Origin: Rhodoplanes roseus
GTDB taxonomy: Bacteria; Pseudomonadota; Alphaproteobacteria; Rhizobiales; Xanthobacteraceae
Direction of reading: 5' to 3'
NCBI RefSeq assembly: GCF_003258865.1
Contig: NZ_NPEX01000016.1
Span: 1 to 46,073 of the forward strand
Length of the DNA stretch: 46,073 bases
Position numbers and translations under genes: made by a program. Positions 16,847-24,777 of this stretch are shown piece after piece. The number at the start of each line of letters is the position of its first letter. Position 1 is the first letter of the stretch. The notes beneath the pieces are model-generated. The model did not search any database, was not told the DNA's origin, and worked only from the letters and a program-made list of their open reading frames with translations.

Positions 16847-17227
16847 CTACTCCTCCGCCGTGATGACCACGGCGACCCGTCGTGACGACGGGTCGACGAG
16901 CACCACCTGTTTCTCGATCATCGCGACCGCGAACGGCTTCGCCTCCGGCATCAGCGTCACCAGGGTGTCGGGCATCGGCGCGAGCTCGACGCCCGGCGGC
17001 AACGTGGCGCCGATCGAGACGCGGAAGCCAGTGGGCGCCGCGTTGTTCTTCTGGGTCCTGCTGACGCTTTGATAGATGGTGTGGCGCTGCGCCTCGCTGA
17101 GCGTCACGCGTGGCGCCGACCCCGGATCCTGGGCGTCCTGTTGCGTGGTCTGGGCGAAGGCGGCTCCCGACGCAGCGCCCAGGCTCAGGGCAGCCACAAG
17201 CATCAGGACCGGCAGGCGTCGGCGCAT
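16847..17227 (-). CDS. DUF1236 secreted protein 2
   Basis: 126 residues from ATG 17227 with GGGAG 7 nt upstream. A Sec signal covers residues 1-26 (MRRRLP...AFAQ). After a short Gln/Asp/Pro linker comes a region with LSEAQRHTIYQSV, also seen in gene 3 as LTEEQKVAITQAV, then the DUF1236 core: PPGVELAPMP, PFAVAMIEKQVVLVDPSSRRVAVVI. The gene is coupled to the frameshifted DUF3072 gene and is preceded by an exact EcfG promoter. Function unknown; periplasmic. Confidence 0.85.
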   Translation of the reverse strand: MRRRLPVLMLVAALSLGAASGAAFAQTTQQDAQDPGSAPRVTLSEAQRHTIYQSVSRTQKNNAAPTGFRVSIGATLPPGVELAPMPDTLVTLMPEAKPFAVAMIEKQVVLVDPSSRRVAVVITAEE

Positions 17228-17260
17228 GGCAGGGCTCCCTGGACGGTACGAACCTCGGTC

Positions 17261-17285
17261 AACGCCCGCTCGGCGGGGCAGTTCC
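17261..17285 (-). promoter_or_regulatory. EcfG-type promoter of DUF1236 gene 2
   Basis: Minus strand: GGAAC (17285-17281), 16 bp, CGTT (17264-17261). Exact consensus, with a predicted start about 25 nt before the ATG at 17227. It would transcribe DUF1236 gene 2 and the DUF3072 pseudogene together. Confidence 0.75.
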
Positions 17286-17465
17286 TGGCCGTGCCCGGGA
17301 CGCGTCTCGCCACATCGCTGCCGCAGGTGCTGACGCGCCATTAAGGATATTCCCAATAGACTGAGTCCGGCGGATCGCCGAGGAGTGGCGTGCGACTTGC
17401 TTCTCGGATCGCTCGGAGGGGGACGTGCGCCGTGTGTCCACGGCCACGAACGGGGGAGGATCACC

Positions 17466-17831
17466 ATGATCATGGCACCGCTGCTCGCCGCGTCGCTCGC
17501 CGTCACGGTCGCCACCGGTCCGCTCGACGCGCGGCCCAAGTCCATGTCGGGTCCACAGGCCTCGCTGCAGGGCATGGTCACGGCGACCACCAACTGCATC
17601 GTCCGGGCGATCGCCGCCGATCCGCGCTTCCAGCAGGCGAGCGCCGACGCCCTCGGCGACCTGATCGTCCGGTCCATGCCGGCCTGTGCCGGCACGGTCC
17701 GCGAGATGATCGACGCCTACGACGCCTCCTACGGCGAAGGCAGCGGCGAGGCTTTTTTCATGGGGCCGTATCTGGACGTGTTGCCGACCGCGGCGAGCCG
17801 CATGCTCGGGTCGGGTGCCGGCGAGAAGTGA
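17466..17831 (+). CDS. Small exported or membrane-anchored hypothetical protein
   Basis: 121 residues from ATG 17466, with GGGGGAGGA 5 nt upstream. A short hydrophobic N-terminus (residues 1-22) is a weak signal sequence. Two cysteines (TTNCIVRAI and MPACAGTV) could form a disulfide; the helical body resembles a small secreted helical protein. No family recognised. It converges on DUF1236 gene 3, separated by 28 nt that include a 6-bp stem-loop. Confidence 0.65.
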   Translation: MIMAPLLAASLAVTVATGPLDARPKSMSGPQASLQGMVTATTNCIVRAIAADPRFQQASADALGDLIVRSMPACAGTVREMIDAYDASYGEGSGEAFFMGPYLDVLPTAASRMLGSGAGEK

Positions 17832-17834
17832 TCA

Positions 17835-17850
17835 GGTCGCCGGCGCGACC
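17835..17850. terminator. Short stem-loop between convergent genes
   Basis: GGTCGC (17835-17840), CGGC loop, GCGACC (17845-17850). It sits between the stops of two convergent genes but lacks a T-run, so termination is only a possibility. Confidence 0.35.
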
Positions 17851-17859
17851 GACGCCCCG

Positions 17860-18252
17860 CTATTTCGCCATCACCTCGACGACCCGCATGTTGGTCGGAT
17901 CGACCAGCACGACGCGATTTTCCACGACGGTGTAGCGATAAGGTTTCGCTTCGGGGATGTCCGCGAGCGCCAGGTCGGGCAGCATGTAGAGCTCCATCGA
18001 GGCCGGCAGCTCGGCGCCGACATGAGCCTGCACGCCCGGCGGCACCGTCACCTTGCGGTTGGTCTGCTTCACCGCCTGGGTGATCGCGACCTTCTGCTCC
18101 TCGGTGAGCGGGGCCGGCTGGCTCGGCACGGTGCCGACGCCGCCGGTCGACGGCATGGCCGGCAGCGGCGGGCGCTCCTGCGCCCAGGCGGGCGCGGCGG
18201 CCAGGGTGCCGGCGACCGCCAGCATGGTCAGTCGAGGCATCCGGAAAAGCAT
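17860..18252 (-). CDS. DUF1236 secreted protein 3
   Basis: 130 residues from the ATG at 18252, chosen because GAGG lies 6 nt upstream; an ATG two codons earlier (18258) overlaps the spacer. Signal peptide residues 1-25 (ending AWAQ). A Pro-rich linker leads to LTEEQKVAITQAVKQ and the DUF1236 core: PASMELYMLPD, YRYTVVENRVVLVDPTNMRVVEV. Same architecture as DUF1236 gene 2, which suggests duplication. Unlike genes 1 and 2, only an isolated GGAAC is present upstream, with no correctly spaced CGTT. Function unknown. Confidence 0.85.
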   Translation of the reverse strand: MLFRMPRLTMLAVAGTLAAAPAWAQERPPLPAMPSTGGVGTVPSQPAPLTEEQKVAITQAVKQTNRKVTVPPGVQAHVGAELPASMELYMLPDLALADIPEAKPYRYTVVENRVVLVDPTNMRVVEVMAK

Positions 18253-18359
18253 GAGCATCCTCACGAGTTGCGCGGTGGGGTTCGTGAGGAAATGCGGCGG
18301 CGCGGCATTCGTTCCTGCGCTCTCTGCGGGGGAGCGGGCGATGCTACCGCCGGGACGAT

Positions 18360-19649
18360 CTAGGCGCTGATGCGCTCGATCTCGGCGCCGCAATTGATCA
18401 ACTTGTTCTCCAGCCGCTCGAAGCCGCGATCGAGGTGATAGACGCGGTTGACCAGCGTCTCGCCCTCGGCGGCCAGCGCCGCGATGACGAGCGAGACCGA
18501 GGCGCGCAGGTCGGTCGCCATCACGGGCGCGCCCTTCAGGCGCGGCACCCCGGCGATGGTCGCGGTCTCGCCGTCGAGCTTGATGTCGGCGCCGAAGCGG
18601 GCGAGCTCCTGCACGTGCATGAAGCGGTTCTCGAAGATCGTCTCGGTGATGCGCGACGTTCCCTTGGCGCGCGTCATCAGCGCCATGAGCTGCGCCTGGA
18701 GATCGGTCGGGAAACCCGGGAACGGCGCCGTGGTCACGTCCACGGGCGCGATGCCGGCGCCGTTGCGCCTGACGCGGATGCCTTCGTTGGTGACGGCGAT
18801 CTCGGCCCCGGCCTCGACCAGCACGTCGAGCGCGGATTGCAGGAGCTCGGGCCGGGCGCCCTCCAGCATCACGTCGCCGCCCGCCATGGCCACCGCCATG
18901 GCGTAGGTGCCGGTCTCGATGCGGTCGGACAGCACGCGGTGGCGGGTGCCGTCGAGCCGCGCTACGCCCTCGACCTCGATGCGGGACGTGCCGGCGCCCT
19001 TGATCCGGGCGCCCATCTTGATCAGGCAGTCGGCGACGTCGACGATCTCGGGCTCTCGCGCGGCGTTCTCGATGAGGCTGGGGCCGTGCGCCAGCACGGC
19101 CGCCATCAGGGCCGTGTGGGTGCCGCCGACCGTCACCTTGGGAAACACGATCTCGCCGCCCGTCAGGCCGTTCGGGGCCTTGGCCAGGACATAGCCGCCG
19201 TCGATCTCGATGTCGGCGCCGAGATTGCGCAGCGCCATCAGCAGCAGGTCGACCGGTCGCGTGCCGATCGCGCAGCCGCCGGGCAGCGACACCTTGGCGA
19301 CGCCCATGCGGGCGACCAGCGGCGCGATCACCCAGAAGCTCGCCCGCATGCGCGAGACGAGATCGTAGGGCGCCGTGGTGTCGACGATCCGCTTGGCCGA
19401 GATGTGCAGCGTCTGCCCGTCGTACTCGCCGTCGCCGGGCCGCTTGCCGCCGACCATGACGTCGACGCCGTGATTGCCGAGGATGCGCTGCAGGAGGGCG
19501 ACATCGGCGAGCCGCGGCACGTTCTCCAGGACCAGCGGCTCGTCGGTGAGCAGGCTCGCGATCATCAGCGGCAGGGTGGCGTTCTTGGCGCCCGAGATGG
19601 CGATCCGCCCATTCAGCGGCCTGCCGCCCACGATGCGAATCCGATCCAT
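18360..19649 (-). CDS. murA: UDP-N-acetylglucosamine 1-carboxyvinyltransferase (MurA)
   Basis: 429 residues from ATG 19649 with GGGGGGC upstream. MurA transfers enolpyruvate from PEP to UDP-GlcNAc, the first committed step of peptidoglycan synthesis, in the cytoplasm. Visible features: the GAKNA motif with Lys22 and Asn23, the catalytic Cys126 in [11 protein letters not shown] (the fosfomycin target), and the C-terminal DLRAS and [13 protein letters not shown] motifs. Full length. It is followed upstream, on the same strand, by a small basic protein gene with an 82-nt gap. Carrying Cys rather than Asp at the active-site loop, it should be fosfomycin-sensitive at this residue. Confidence 0.97.
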   Translation of the reverse strand: MDRIRIVGGRPLNGRIAISGAKNATLPLMIASLLTDEPLVLENVPRLADVALLQRILGNHGVDVMVGGKRPGDGEYDGQTLHISAKRIVDTTAPYDLVSRMRASFWVIAPLVARMGVAKVSLPGGCAIGTRPVDLLLMALRNLGADIEIDGGYVLAKAPNGLTGGEIVFPKVTVGGTHTALMAAVLAHGPSLIENAAREPEIVDVADCLIKMGARIKGAGTSRIEVEGVARLDGTRHRVLSDRIETGTYAMAVAMAGGDVMLEGARPELLQSALDVLVEAGAEIAVTNEGIRVRRNGAGIAPVDVTTAPFPGFPTDLQAQLMALMTRAKGTSRITETIFENRFMHVQELARFGADIKLDGETATIAGVPRLKGAPVMATDLRASVSLVIAALAAEGETLVNRVYHLDRGFERLENKLINCGAEIERISA

Positions 19650-19731
19650 GCTGCCCCCCTGAGCCCGATCTCCGGGCCGCCCGATGCCGGGTCTTCCGCC
19701 GGCATCCTGCCGACGGCGTTCCGGTCCCACT

Positions 19732-19938
19732 CTAGCCGGCGTCCTTCTCGGCGACGATTCCGGCGGAATCGTGGGACTCGGCCGCCCCCCCGGGCCGCCC
19801 GGCCGCGACCTGCCGGTCCTCGCCGGGGTCCAGGCGGGCGCGCGTCTGCGCCTTGCGCCGCTTGAGGTTTTCCCGCAGCGCCGCGGACAGGCGCCTGTCG
19901 CGCGCGGTCCGTTCCTGCGCCTTTCCCGATTCGCCCAT
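19732..19938 (-). CDS. Small basic hypothetical protein upstream of murA
   Basis: 68 residues from ATG 19938. The first half is strongly basic and helical ([24 protein letters not shown]); the tail is acidic and low-complexity. Short proteins with this [14 protein letters not shown] pattern recur in alphaproteobacteria, which supports a real gene despite the small size. The nearest binding site is poor, so the exact start is uncertain. Function unknown. Confidence 0.6.
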   Translation of the reverse strand: MGESGKAQERTARDRRLSAALRENLKRRKAQTRARLDPGEDRQVAAGRPGGAAESHDSAGIVAEKDAG

Positions 19939-20068
19939 GGCGGGCCTTAGAGCATGGCGGTTCCGGGGGTGCAATCCGCCCCGACTATCGCGCTTGCGCC
20001 GCCCCCGCCCTTGTGGCAAGAAACCGCCGTTCCGGCGTCGTGCATGGTCACGGCCGAGCGAACGCGAT

Positions 20069-20143
<75 letters not shown>

Positions 20144-20792
20144 TCGATCTTCTGAAATCAGCCACTTGGGGCGTCGCGCGGCCTGCTTCTTGCCGGCGAA
20201 TCGAAAGAACAAAGCACGAAAATGCGTGCCAATACGTGCCCGATCCGTGCCGACTATCGAGATGATCTACTGCAGAGATGCCTTCGCAGGTCGAACAGCT
20301 GCTTGGCGCTCATTCACCTCAGAGACGTTTTGAAGTTCGCCAAGGGCGACGTTGTCGATCCGACCGCTCGAGCCGGCCCGAATCAGCGAGCGCATCGACC
20401 TTGAGGTTGGGCATCGAGGAGAGGACTGGACAAACGGACGTTAAGTAGGAGCCGATCACTCGGATTGGTCTTCGGTCTTTCCGGCTGTGAGCAGTCCAGC
20501 GATAAGCGCACTTTGTAGACGCCTAAAGAGAGCGCACTTTGTAGACGCCTAAAGAGATCCGGCATGTCATTCCGCGAAGGTGCGATAGCTCCAGCGGAGA
20601 CGCCATACGTCGCGGCGATTGGCATCAACATATTTCTGCACACACTCAAGGCGCTGCGCTTGCGCAAACGTCAGCCGAGTCGGTGACGTGAAGACGGCGT
20701 AGCCGCAGTTGAAAGTCATTCGCACGGCGGCTGTTTGCCGGCCTGCCGGATCTTGTCTAGGAAAGGGCCGCGTACCTTCGAAGACGAGGCCA
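20144..20792. other. Gene-poor stretch downstream of tRNA-Thr
   Basis: About 650 bp of lower G+C content with no gene I can support. It contains three CGTGCC hexamers at 10-11-bp spacing (20225, 20235, 20246) and a perfect 26-bp tandem duplication (20505-20556). A 50-codon minus-strand frame (20567-20719) looks protein-like (CVQKYVDANRRDVWRLRW) but lacks a known family and may be a gene remnant. The position directly after a tRNA suggests an old integration site, but no integrase or copy of the tRNA 3' end is visible. Confidence 0.5.
20505..20556. repeat. Perfect 26-bp tandem duplication
   Basis: The unit at 20505-20530 (beginning AGCGCACTTTG and ending CCTAAAGAG) is repeated without mismatch at 20531-20556. 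Two copies only; non-coding as far as I can tell. Confidence 0.95.
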
Positions 20793-21680
20793 ATGAGCAA
20801 GCTCCTCCAGATCGCGACCGGCAGCCTCCTGGTCGGCGTCACGGTTCTCGGGCTCAAATACGCCGCCTATTGGGTGACGGGCTCGGTCGCGCTCTATTCC
20901 GATGCGCTGGAGAGCATCGTCAACGTGGCGACTGCCCTCGCCGCTCTCCTCACCGTGCGGATCGCGGCGCTGCCGGCCGACACCAATCACCCCTACGGCC
21001 ACCACAAGGCCGAGTATTTCAGCGCGATGCTCGAAGGCGCGATGATCATCGTCGCCGCCATCCTGATCATGCGCGAGGCCTATCACGGCTTCCTGCAGCC
21101 GAAGACGCTCGACGCGCCGCTGAAGGGCCTTCTCATCAACGGCCTAGCGACGGCGATCAACGCGGTCTGGTGCTGGGTGCTGATCTCGCAGGGGCGCCGC
21201 CATCGCTCACCCGCCCTGGCCGCGGACGGCTGGCATCTCCTGTCCGACGTCGTCTCCTCGGTGGGCGTCGCGCTCGGCGTGCTGCTCGCGGTGCTGACCG
21301 GGTGGGCGATCCTGGATCCGATCCTCGCCGGGATCGTCGCCGTCAACATCGTCTGGTCGGGATGGGGCGTGCTGAAGCAGTCCACGGGCGGACTGATGGA
21401 TGCGGCCGTGCCAGAGAGCATGCGGCTGCGCATTCGCGAGATCATCTCGCGGCACGCCGAAGGCGCGCTGGAAGCCCACGATGTGCGGACCCGGCACGCC
21501 GGCCGGGTCACGTTCATCGAGTTTCATCTCGTCGTGCCGGGGCAGATGACGGTCGCCGAAGCGCACGACATCTGCGATCGGCTCGAGGCGGCCATCAAGG
21601 CCGAGGACGAGCACGCCGTCGTGACGATCCACGTGGAGCCCGAGGACAAGGCGAAGCACGCCGGCGTGCTGGTGCTGTGA
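20793..21680 (+). CDS. Cation diffusion facilitator (CDF) metal transporter
   Basis: 295 residues from ATG 20793 with GAGG only 3 nt upstream. Six transmembrane helices (about 8-28, 35-55, 78-98, 112-132, 152-175, 180-200) precede a cytoplasmic C-terminal ferredoxin-like domain (about 205-295). Metal-site motifs: YSDALES in helix 2 with HPYGHHKAEYF after it, and DGWHLLSDVVSS in helix 5. The C-terminal domain carries EAHDVRTRHAG and HVEPED. CDF proteins export divalent metals (Zn, Fe, Mn, Co or Cd) in exchange for protons. Specificity cannot be assigned from this sequence. Confidence 0.92.
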   Translation: MSKLLQIATGSLLVGVTVLGLKYAAYWVTGSVALYSDALESIVNVATALAALLTVRIAALPADTNHPYGHHKAEYFSAMLEGAMIIVAAILIMREAYHGFLQPKTLDAPLKGLLINGLATAINAVWCWVLISQGRRHRSPALAADGWHLLSDVVSSVGVALGVLLAVLTGWAILDPILAGIVAVNIVWSGWGVLKQSTGGLMDAAVPESMRLRIREIISRHAEGALEAHDVRTRHAGRVTFIEFHLVVPGQMTVAEAHDICDRLEAAIKAEDEHAVVTIHVEPEDKAKHAGVLVL

Positions 21681-21708
21681 GCCGGCGTGCGACGCCCGCG
21701 CCTCGGTG

Positions 21709-22185
21709 TCACATCGCGACCTTGCGGTTCTCGCCGAGATCGGGGCGCGTGTTGGTCACGGCGGCGGCTGCCATCTTCACGTAGCTCACCACGGTGCCGG
21801 GCGAATCCCAGTACTCGGCGTCGTGCGGCGTCACGGTGAGGAGGCGGATGTTGGGATCCTCGGCGCTGTCCCACCACGCCTTCGCGGCCGTCGACCACAG
21901 CTCCTTGATCTTCTGCAGGTCGTACGACACGGTCGCGCGTCCGGTGAGCGATACGTAGGTTTGCCCGCGCGAATCCGCGAAGGCGAGGCAGACATGCGGG
22001 TCGCGCGCGATCTCGTCGTCCTTGTGCCGGCGGATGTCGGTGAAGAAGTAGATCGCGTTCTCCTCGCGCCGTACATAAGCGCCCATCGGCCGCGCGCGGA
22101 TTTCCTCGCCGTCCCGGGTCGCCAGCATGCAGATGCCGACGCTCTTCATCAGCTCCCAGACCTTGTCCGTGTTCTCGTCGCTCAT
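21709..22185 (-). CDS. PNPOx-like FMN-binding split-barrel protein (general stress protein 26 type)
   Basis: 158 residues from ATG 22185, with GAGGA upstream. The fold of pyridoxamine-phosphate-oxidase-like proteins is indicated by GICMLATRDGEEIRARPMGAYV (strand pair near residues 17-38), FFTDIRRHKDDEI and YVSLTGRATVS. Relatives such as B. subtilis GSP26 bind FMN or FAD and are stress-induced; activity is unknown. The tail PGTVVSYVKMAAA is typical of the group. An exact EcfG promoter lies about 50 nt upstream, which matches the family's stress link. Confidence 0.9.
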   Translation of the reverse strand: MSDENTDKVWELMKSVGICMLATRDGEEIRARPMGAYVRREENAIYFFTDIRRHKDDEIARDPHVCLAFADSRGQTYVSLTGRATVSYDLQKIKELWSTAAKAWWDSAEDPNIRLLTVTPHDAEYWDSPGTVVSYVKMAAAAVTNTRPDLGENRKVAM

Positions 22186-22580
22186 CGTGTCCTCCTCGGC
22201 CGGTGACGAAGCGCCGCCGGCGGTCGTGGGACAAACGGAAGTCGACGCGCCGGGGTTCCTCGCGGCGCGCCGGAGCGGATTATAGCCAATATGGGTAGGT
22301 TGGCCCGCGGGGTGCGGACATGATGATGCCCGCCGCAGTCGTTCGGTTTTGGAGTGGAGGTACTATAACCCTCTACATGTTCTGCGGTTGCATACGTACT
22401 CACACTAGCCCTTGTGGTGTCGGGCGATTTTTAAGAGTCCGTTAGCCCGCAAGCGCAACCAATGAGCGTGCTGCTGAGCAGACAGGAATGGCTTCGGCGG
22501 GGTCAGGGATTAGTCCCGGGCCGCGGACGCTCCCGCTCACCCGTCTGCTGGCTGCCATTTCCCGCCTTTTCGAGGTCGTC
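22186..22580. other. Divergent intergenic region between the PNPOx-like gene and the chemoreceptor gene
   Basis: About 395 bp. The left part holds the EcfG promoter firing leftward. The right part is more AT-rich (about 22270-22440) with a TATAAC at about 22366 that could be a -10 box for the chemoreceptor, but no convincing -35 is present. No gene seen. Confidence 0.5.
22234..22259 (-). promoter_or_regulatory. EcfG-type promoter of the PNPOx-like gene
   Basis: Minus strand: GGAAC (22259-22255), 17 bp, CGTT (22237-22234). Exact consensus with the longer allowed spacer. Start would fall near 22226, about 40 nt before the ATG. Confidence 0.75.
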
Positions 22581-24368
22581 ATGAAACTGTCCGACGTGCG
22601 GCTCCTCTACAAAGTTCTCGCCTGTGTCTGCCTCCTGGCGGCGGTGGTCGCCGGCACGGTCTGGTACGCGTCGAGCCAGATGCTGAAAATCGATGTGCGC
22701 TATACCGAGCTGGTGGAGCAGAAGGCGGCCGGGATCCGCTCCAGCCTGCGCACCAACATCTCGGCCTACAATTTCGGCCGTCTCACCTGGCGGCTTCTGG
22801 CACAGACCGATCCGGCCGACGTCCGGACCATGGCGCAGGAGATCGCCGCCAACAACACGGAGCTCCTGTCGCGGATCGAGGAAACGCGGCGGCGGCTTCC
22901 CGAGGTGAGCGGACGGCTCGACGAAGCGGGGCGGTATGCCGACGGCGCCATGCGTGCCTATGCGGATCTCGAGCGTGCCATGCTGACCGGCAAGCGCGAG
23001 GACGCGCTTCGCCATACGTCGCAAATCGCCCAGCAGCTCGATCCCATGCGCGAGACGCTACGGCGCATCACGGTGGACGCCGACAAGGCCATGCAGGAGG
23101 CCTCGGCCGAAGAGTCCGCACACACCAGCCGGACCATCACGACCACGGTGGTGGTGTCCAGTGTCGCACTCGTGCTGACACTCGGTCTTTCGATCGTCTG
23201 GATCCAGCTCGGCGTGGTCCGCCCGCTGCGGCGCCTGGCCGCGACGATGGACCGCCTCGCCCACGGTGACTACGCGGCCGAGGTCGAAGGACTCGACCGC
23301 AAGGACGAGGTCGGCCTGATGGCGCGGAGCGTCGGCGTGTTCAGGAGCAACGGGCTGGAGATGGTGCGGATGCGCGACGAGCAGGTCGAGGCCGAGAAGC
23401 GCGCGGCCGCGGATCGGCAGGCCGCCGTGCACACGATCGCCACTGATTTCGAGGCGGCCGTGGGCGAGATCATCGGCACGGTCTCGGCGGCCTCCGGCGA
23501 GCTCGAGGCCGCCGCGACCTCGCTCACCCGCACGGCGCAGACGACGCGCGACCTCTCGACCACGGTGGCGGCCGCGTCCGAGCAGGCCTCCGCCAACGTC
23601 CAGTCGGTCTCGGCCGGCGGCCAGGAGATGGCGGCCTCGGTGAACGAGATCAGCCGTCAGGTCACCGAATCCACCCGCATCGCCGGCGAGGCGGTGCGGC
23701 AGGCCGAGAAGACCGACGCGCGCATCGGCCAGCTCTCGCAGGCCGCCGGACGGATCGGCGACGTCGTCAAGCTGATCACGGCGATCGCCGAGCAGACCAA
23801 CCTGCTCGCCCTGAACGCCACCATCGAGGCGGCACGCGCCGGCGAGGCCGGCAAGGGCTTCGCCGTGGTCGCCCAGGAGGTGAAGGCCCTCGCCGCCCAG
23901 ACCGCCAAGGCGACCGGCGACATCTCCAGCCAGATCGCCGACATGCAGTCGGCGACCCACGACTCGGTGGGCGCCATCAAGGAGATCGTCACCACCATCG
24001 CCCGCATCGCCGAGATCGCCTCGGCCATCGCGGCCGCCGTCGAGGAGCAGGGCGCCGCCACCCACGAGGTGGCGCGCAACATCCAGCAGGCGTCGATGGG
24101 AACCGGCGAGGTCGCGCGCACGATCGTCGAGGTCAGCCGCGGCGCCAATGCGACGGAAGCGGCCTCCGAGCAGGTCCGCTCCTCCGCCGCCATGCTGGCA
24201 CACGAGAGCACGAAGCTGAAGGACGAGGTGAAGAACTTCCTGATGAGCGTTCGGACCGGCCCGCTCGATCGCCGCAAGGAGGACGATCCGAACTACAAGG
24301 GCCCCGAGCGGCGCGCCGACCGGGGCGGTGCGCAACGGTCCGACAAGCTCTTGCGCAAGGCGGGCTGA
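22581..24368 (+). CDS. Methyl-accepting chemotaxis protein
   Basis: 595 residues from ATG 22581 with GAGG 5 nt upstream; an upstream in-frame ATG at 22488 would add a non-helical leader and is less likely. Transmembrane helices near residues 10-31 and 180-205 flank a periplasmic helical ligand domain of about 150 residues. A HAMP domain follows (about 200-255, [20 protein letters not shown]), then the coiled-coil signalling domain, whose hairpin tip is [20 protein letters not shown] (near residues 403-422), the site for CheA/CheW. The tail contains GPERR, seen in many alphaproteobacterial receptors. No che genes are nearby, so it feeds a remote array. Ligand unknown. Confidence 0.93.
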   Translation: MKLSDVRLLYKVLACVCLLAAVVAGTVWYASSQMLKIDVRYTELVEQKAAGIRSSLRTNISAYNFGRLTWRLLAQTDPADVRTMAQEIAANNTELLSRIEETRRRLPEVSGRLDEAGRYADGAMRAYADLERAMLTGKREDALRHTSQIAQQLDPMRETLRRITVDADKAMQEASAEESAHTSRTITTTVVVSSVALVLTLGLSIVWIQLGVVRPLRRLAATMDRLAHGDYAAEVEGLDRKDEVGLMARSVGVFRSNGLEMVRMRDEQVEAEKRAAADRQAAVHTIATDFEAAVGEIIGTVSAASGELEAAATSLTRTAQTTRDLSTTVAAASEQASANVQSVSAGGQEMAASVNEISRQVTESTRIAGEAVRQAEKTDARIGQLSQAAGRIGDVVKLITAIAEQTNLLALNATIEAARAGEAGKGFAVVAQEVKALAAQTAKATGDISSQIADMQSATHDSVGAIKEIVTTIARIAEIASAIAAAVEEQGAATHEVARNIQQASMGTGEVARTIVEVSRGANATEAASEQVRSSAAMLAHESTKLKDEVKNFLMSVRTGPLDRRKEDDPNYKGPERRADRGGAQRSDKLLRKAG

Positions 24369-24450
24369 ATCCTTCGCCCTTGCTCCCAGGGTCGCGGCGC
24401 CGCGGACTTCGTTCGCGGCGTTTCGCGTCGGCTGCCGTCCCCGCGCCGGC

Positions 24451-24476
24451 GGAACAAGTCGGCGGCCGCGCCGGTT
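24451..24476 (+). promoter_or_regulatory. Near-match EcfG promoter before a small membrane protein gene
   Basis: GGAAC (24451-24455), 17 bp, GGTT (24473-24476); one mismatch in the -10 box. Well placed, about 27 nt before the ATG at 24503. Weaker than the five exact matches. Confidence 0.35.
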
Positions 24477-24502
24477 GTCGGAGAAATGGCAGGGAGTTAC
24501 CG

Positions 24503-24772
24503 ATGTACACGCGAACCATCATCGCAGGTCTCGTCTACATGATGGTGCAGGCCGTCCTGTTCGGGGTCGGCACCGTCATCATCGCCTCGACGCCGCTCGC
24601 GAACGACGCGCGGACGTTGATGCCGTGGCACGTCGTTCTCAGCTTTCTGGTCGCGGTTCCGATCGCCTGGTGGCTGGCGCCGCGACTGCAGGCTCGCTAT
24701 TGGCGCCGGCGCGACGCCCGCGTCGCATCCGGCGTGGAGCAGCCGTACGACACTCGGCCCGAGCGGGTGTGA
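24503..24772 (+). CDS. Small two-helix membrane protein
   Basis: 89 residues from ATG 24503 with GGGAG 7 nt upstream. Two hydrophobic helices (about 6-28 and 40-60) with a basic C-terminal tail (RLQARYWRRRDAR). No family recognised. The gene lies between the chemoreceptor and the convergent catabolic operon. A near-consensus EcfG promoter just upstream makes a stress-induced small membrane protein conceivable. Confidence 0.6.
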   Translation: MYTRTIIAGLVYMMVQAVLFGVGTVIIASTPLANDARTLMPWHVVLSFLVAVPIAWWLAPRLQARYWRRRDARVASGVEQPYDTRPERV

Positions 24773-24777
24773 TCCGT

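Noticed and set aside
18253-18330. GGAAC upstream of DUF1236 gene 3 as a sixth EcfG promoter
   Set aside because: No CGTT or close variant at 16 or 17 bp; the sequence there reads CATT or ATTT.
20567-20719. 50-codon minus-strand frame with protein-like composition
   Set aside because: No ribosome binding site worth the name, no family match by eye, and it lies in a gene-poor stretch; described only as a possible remnant.
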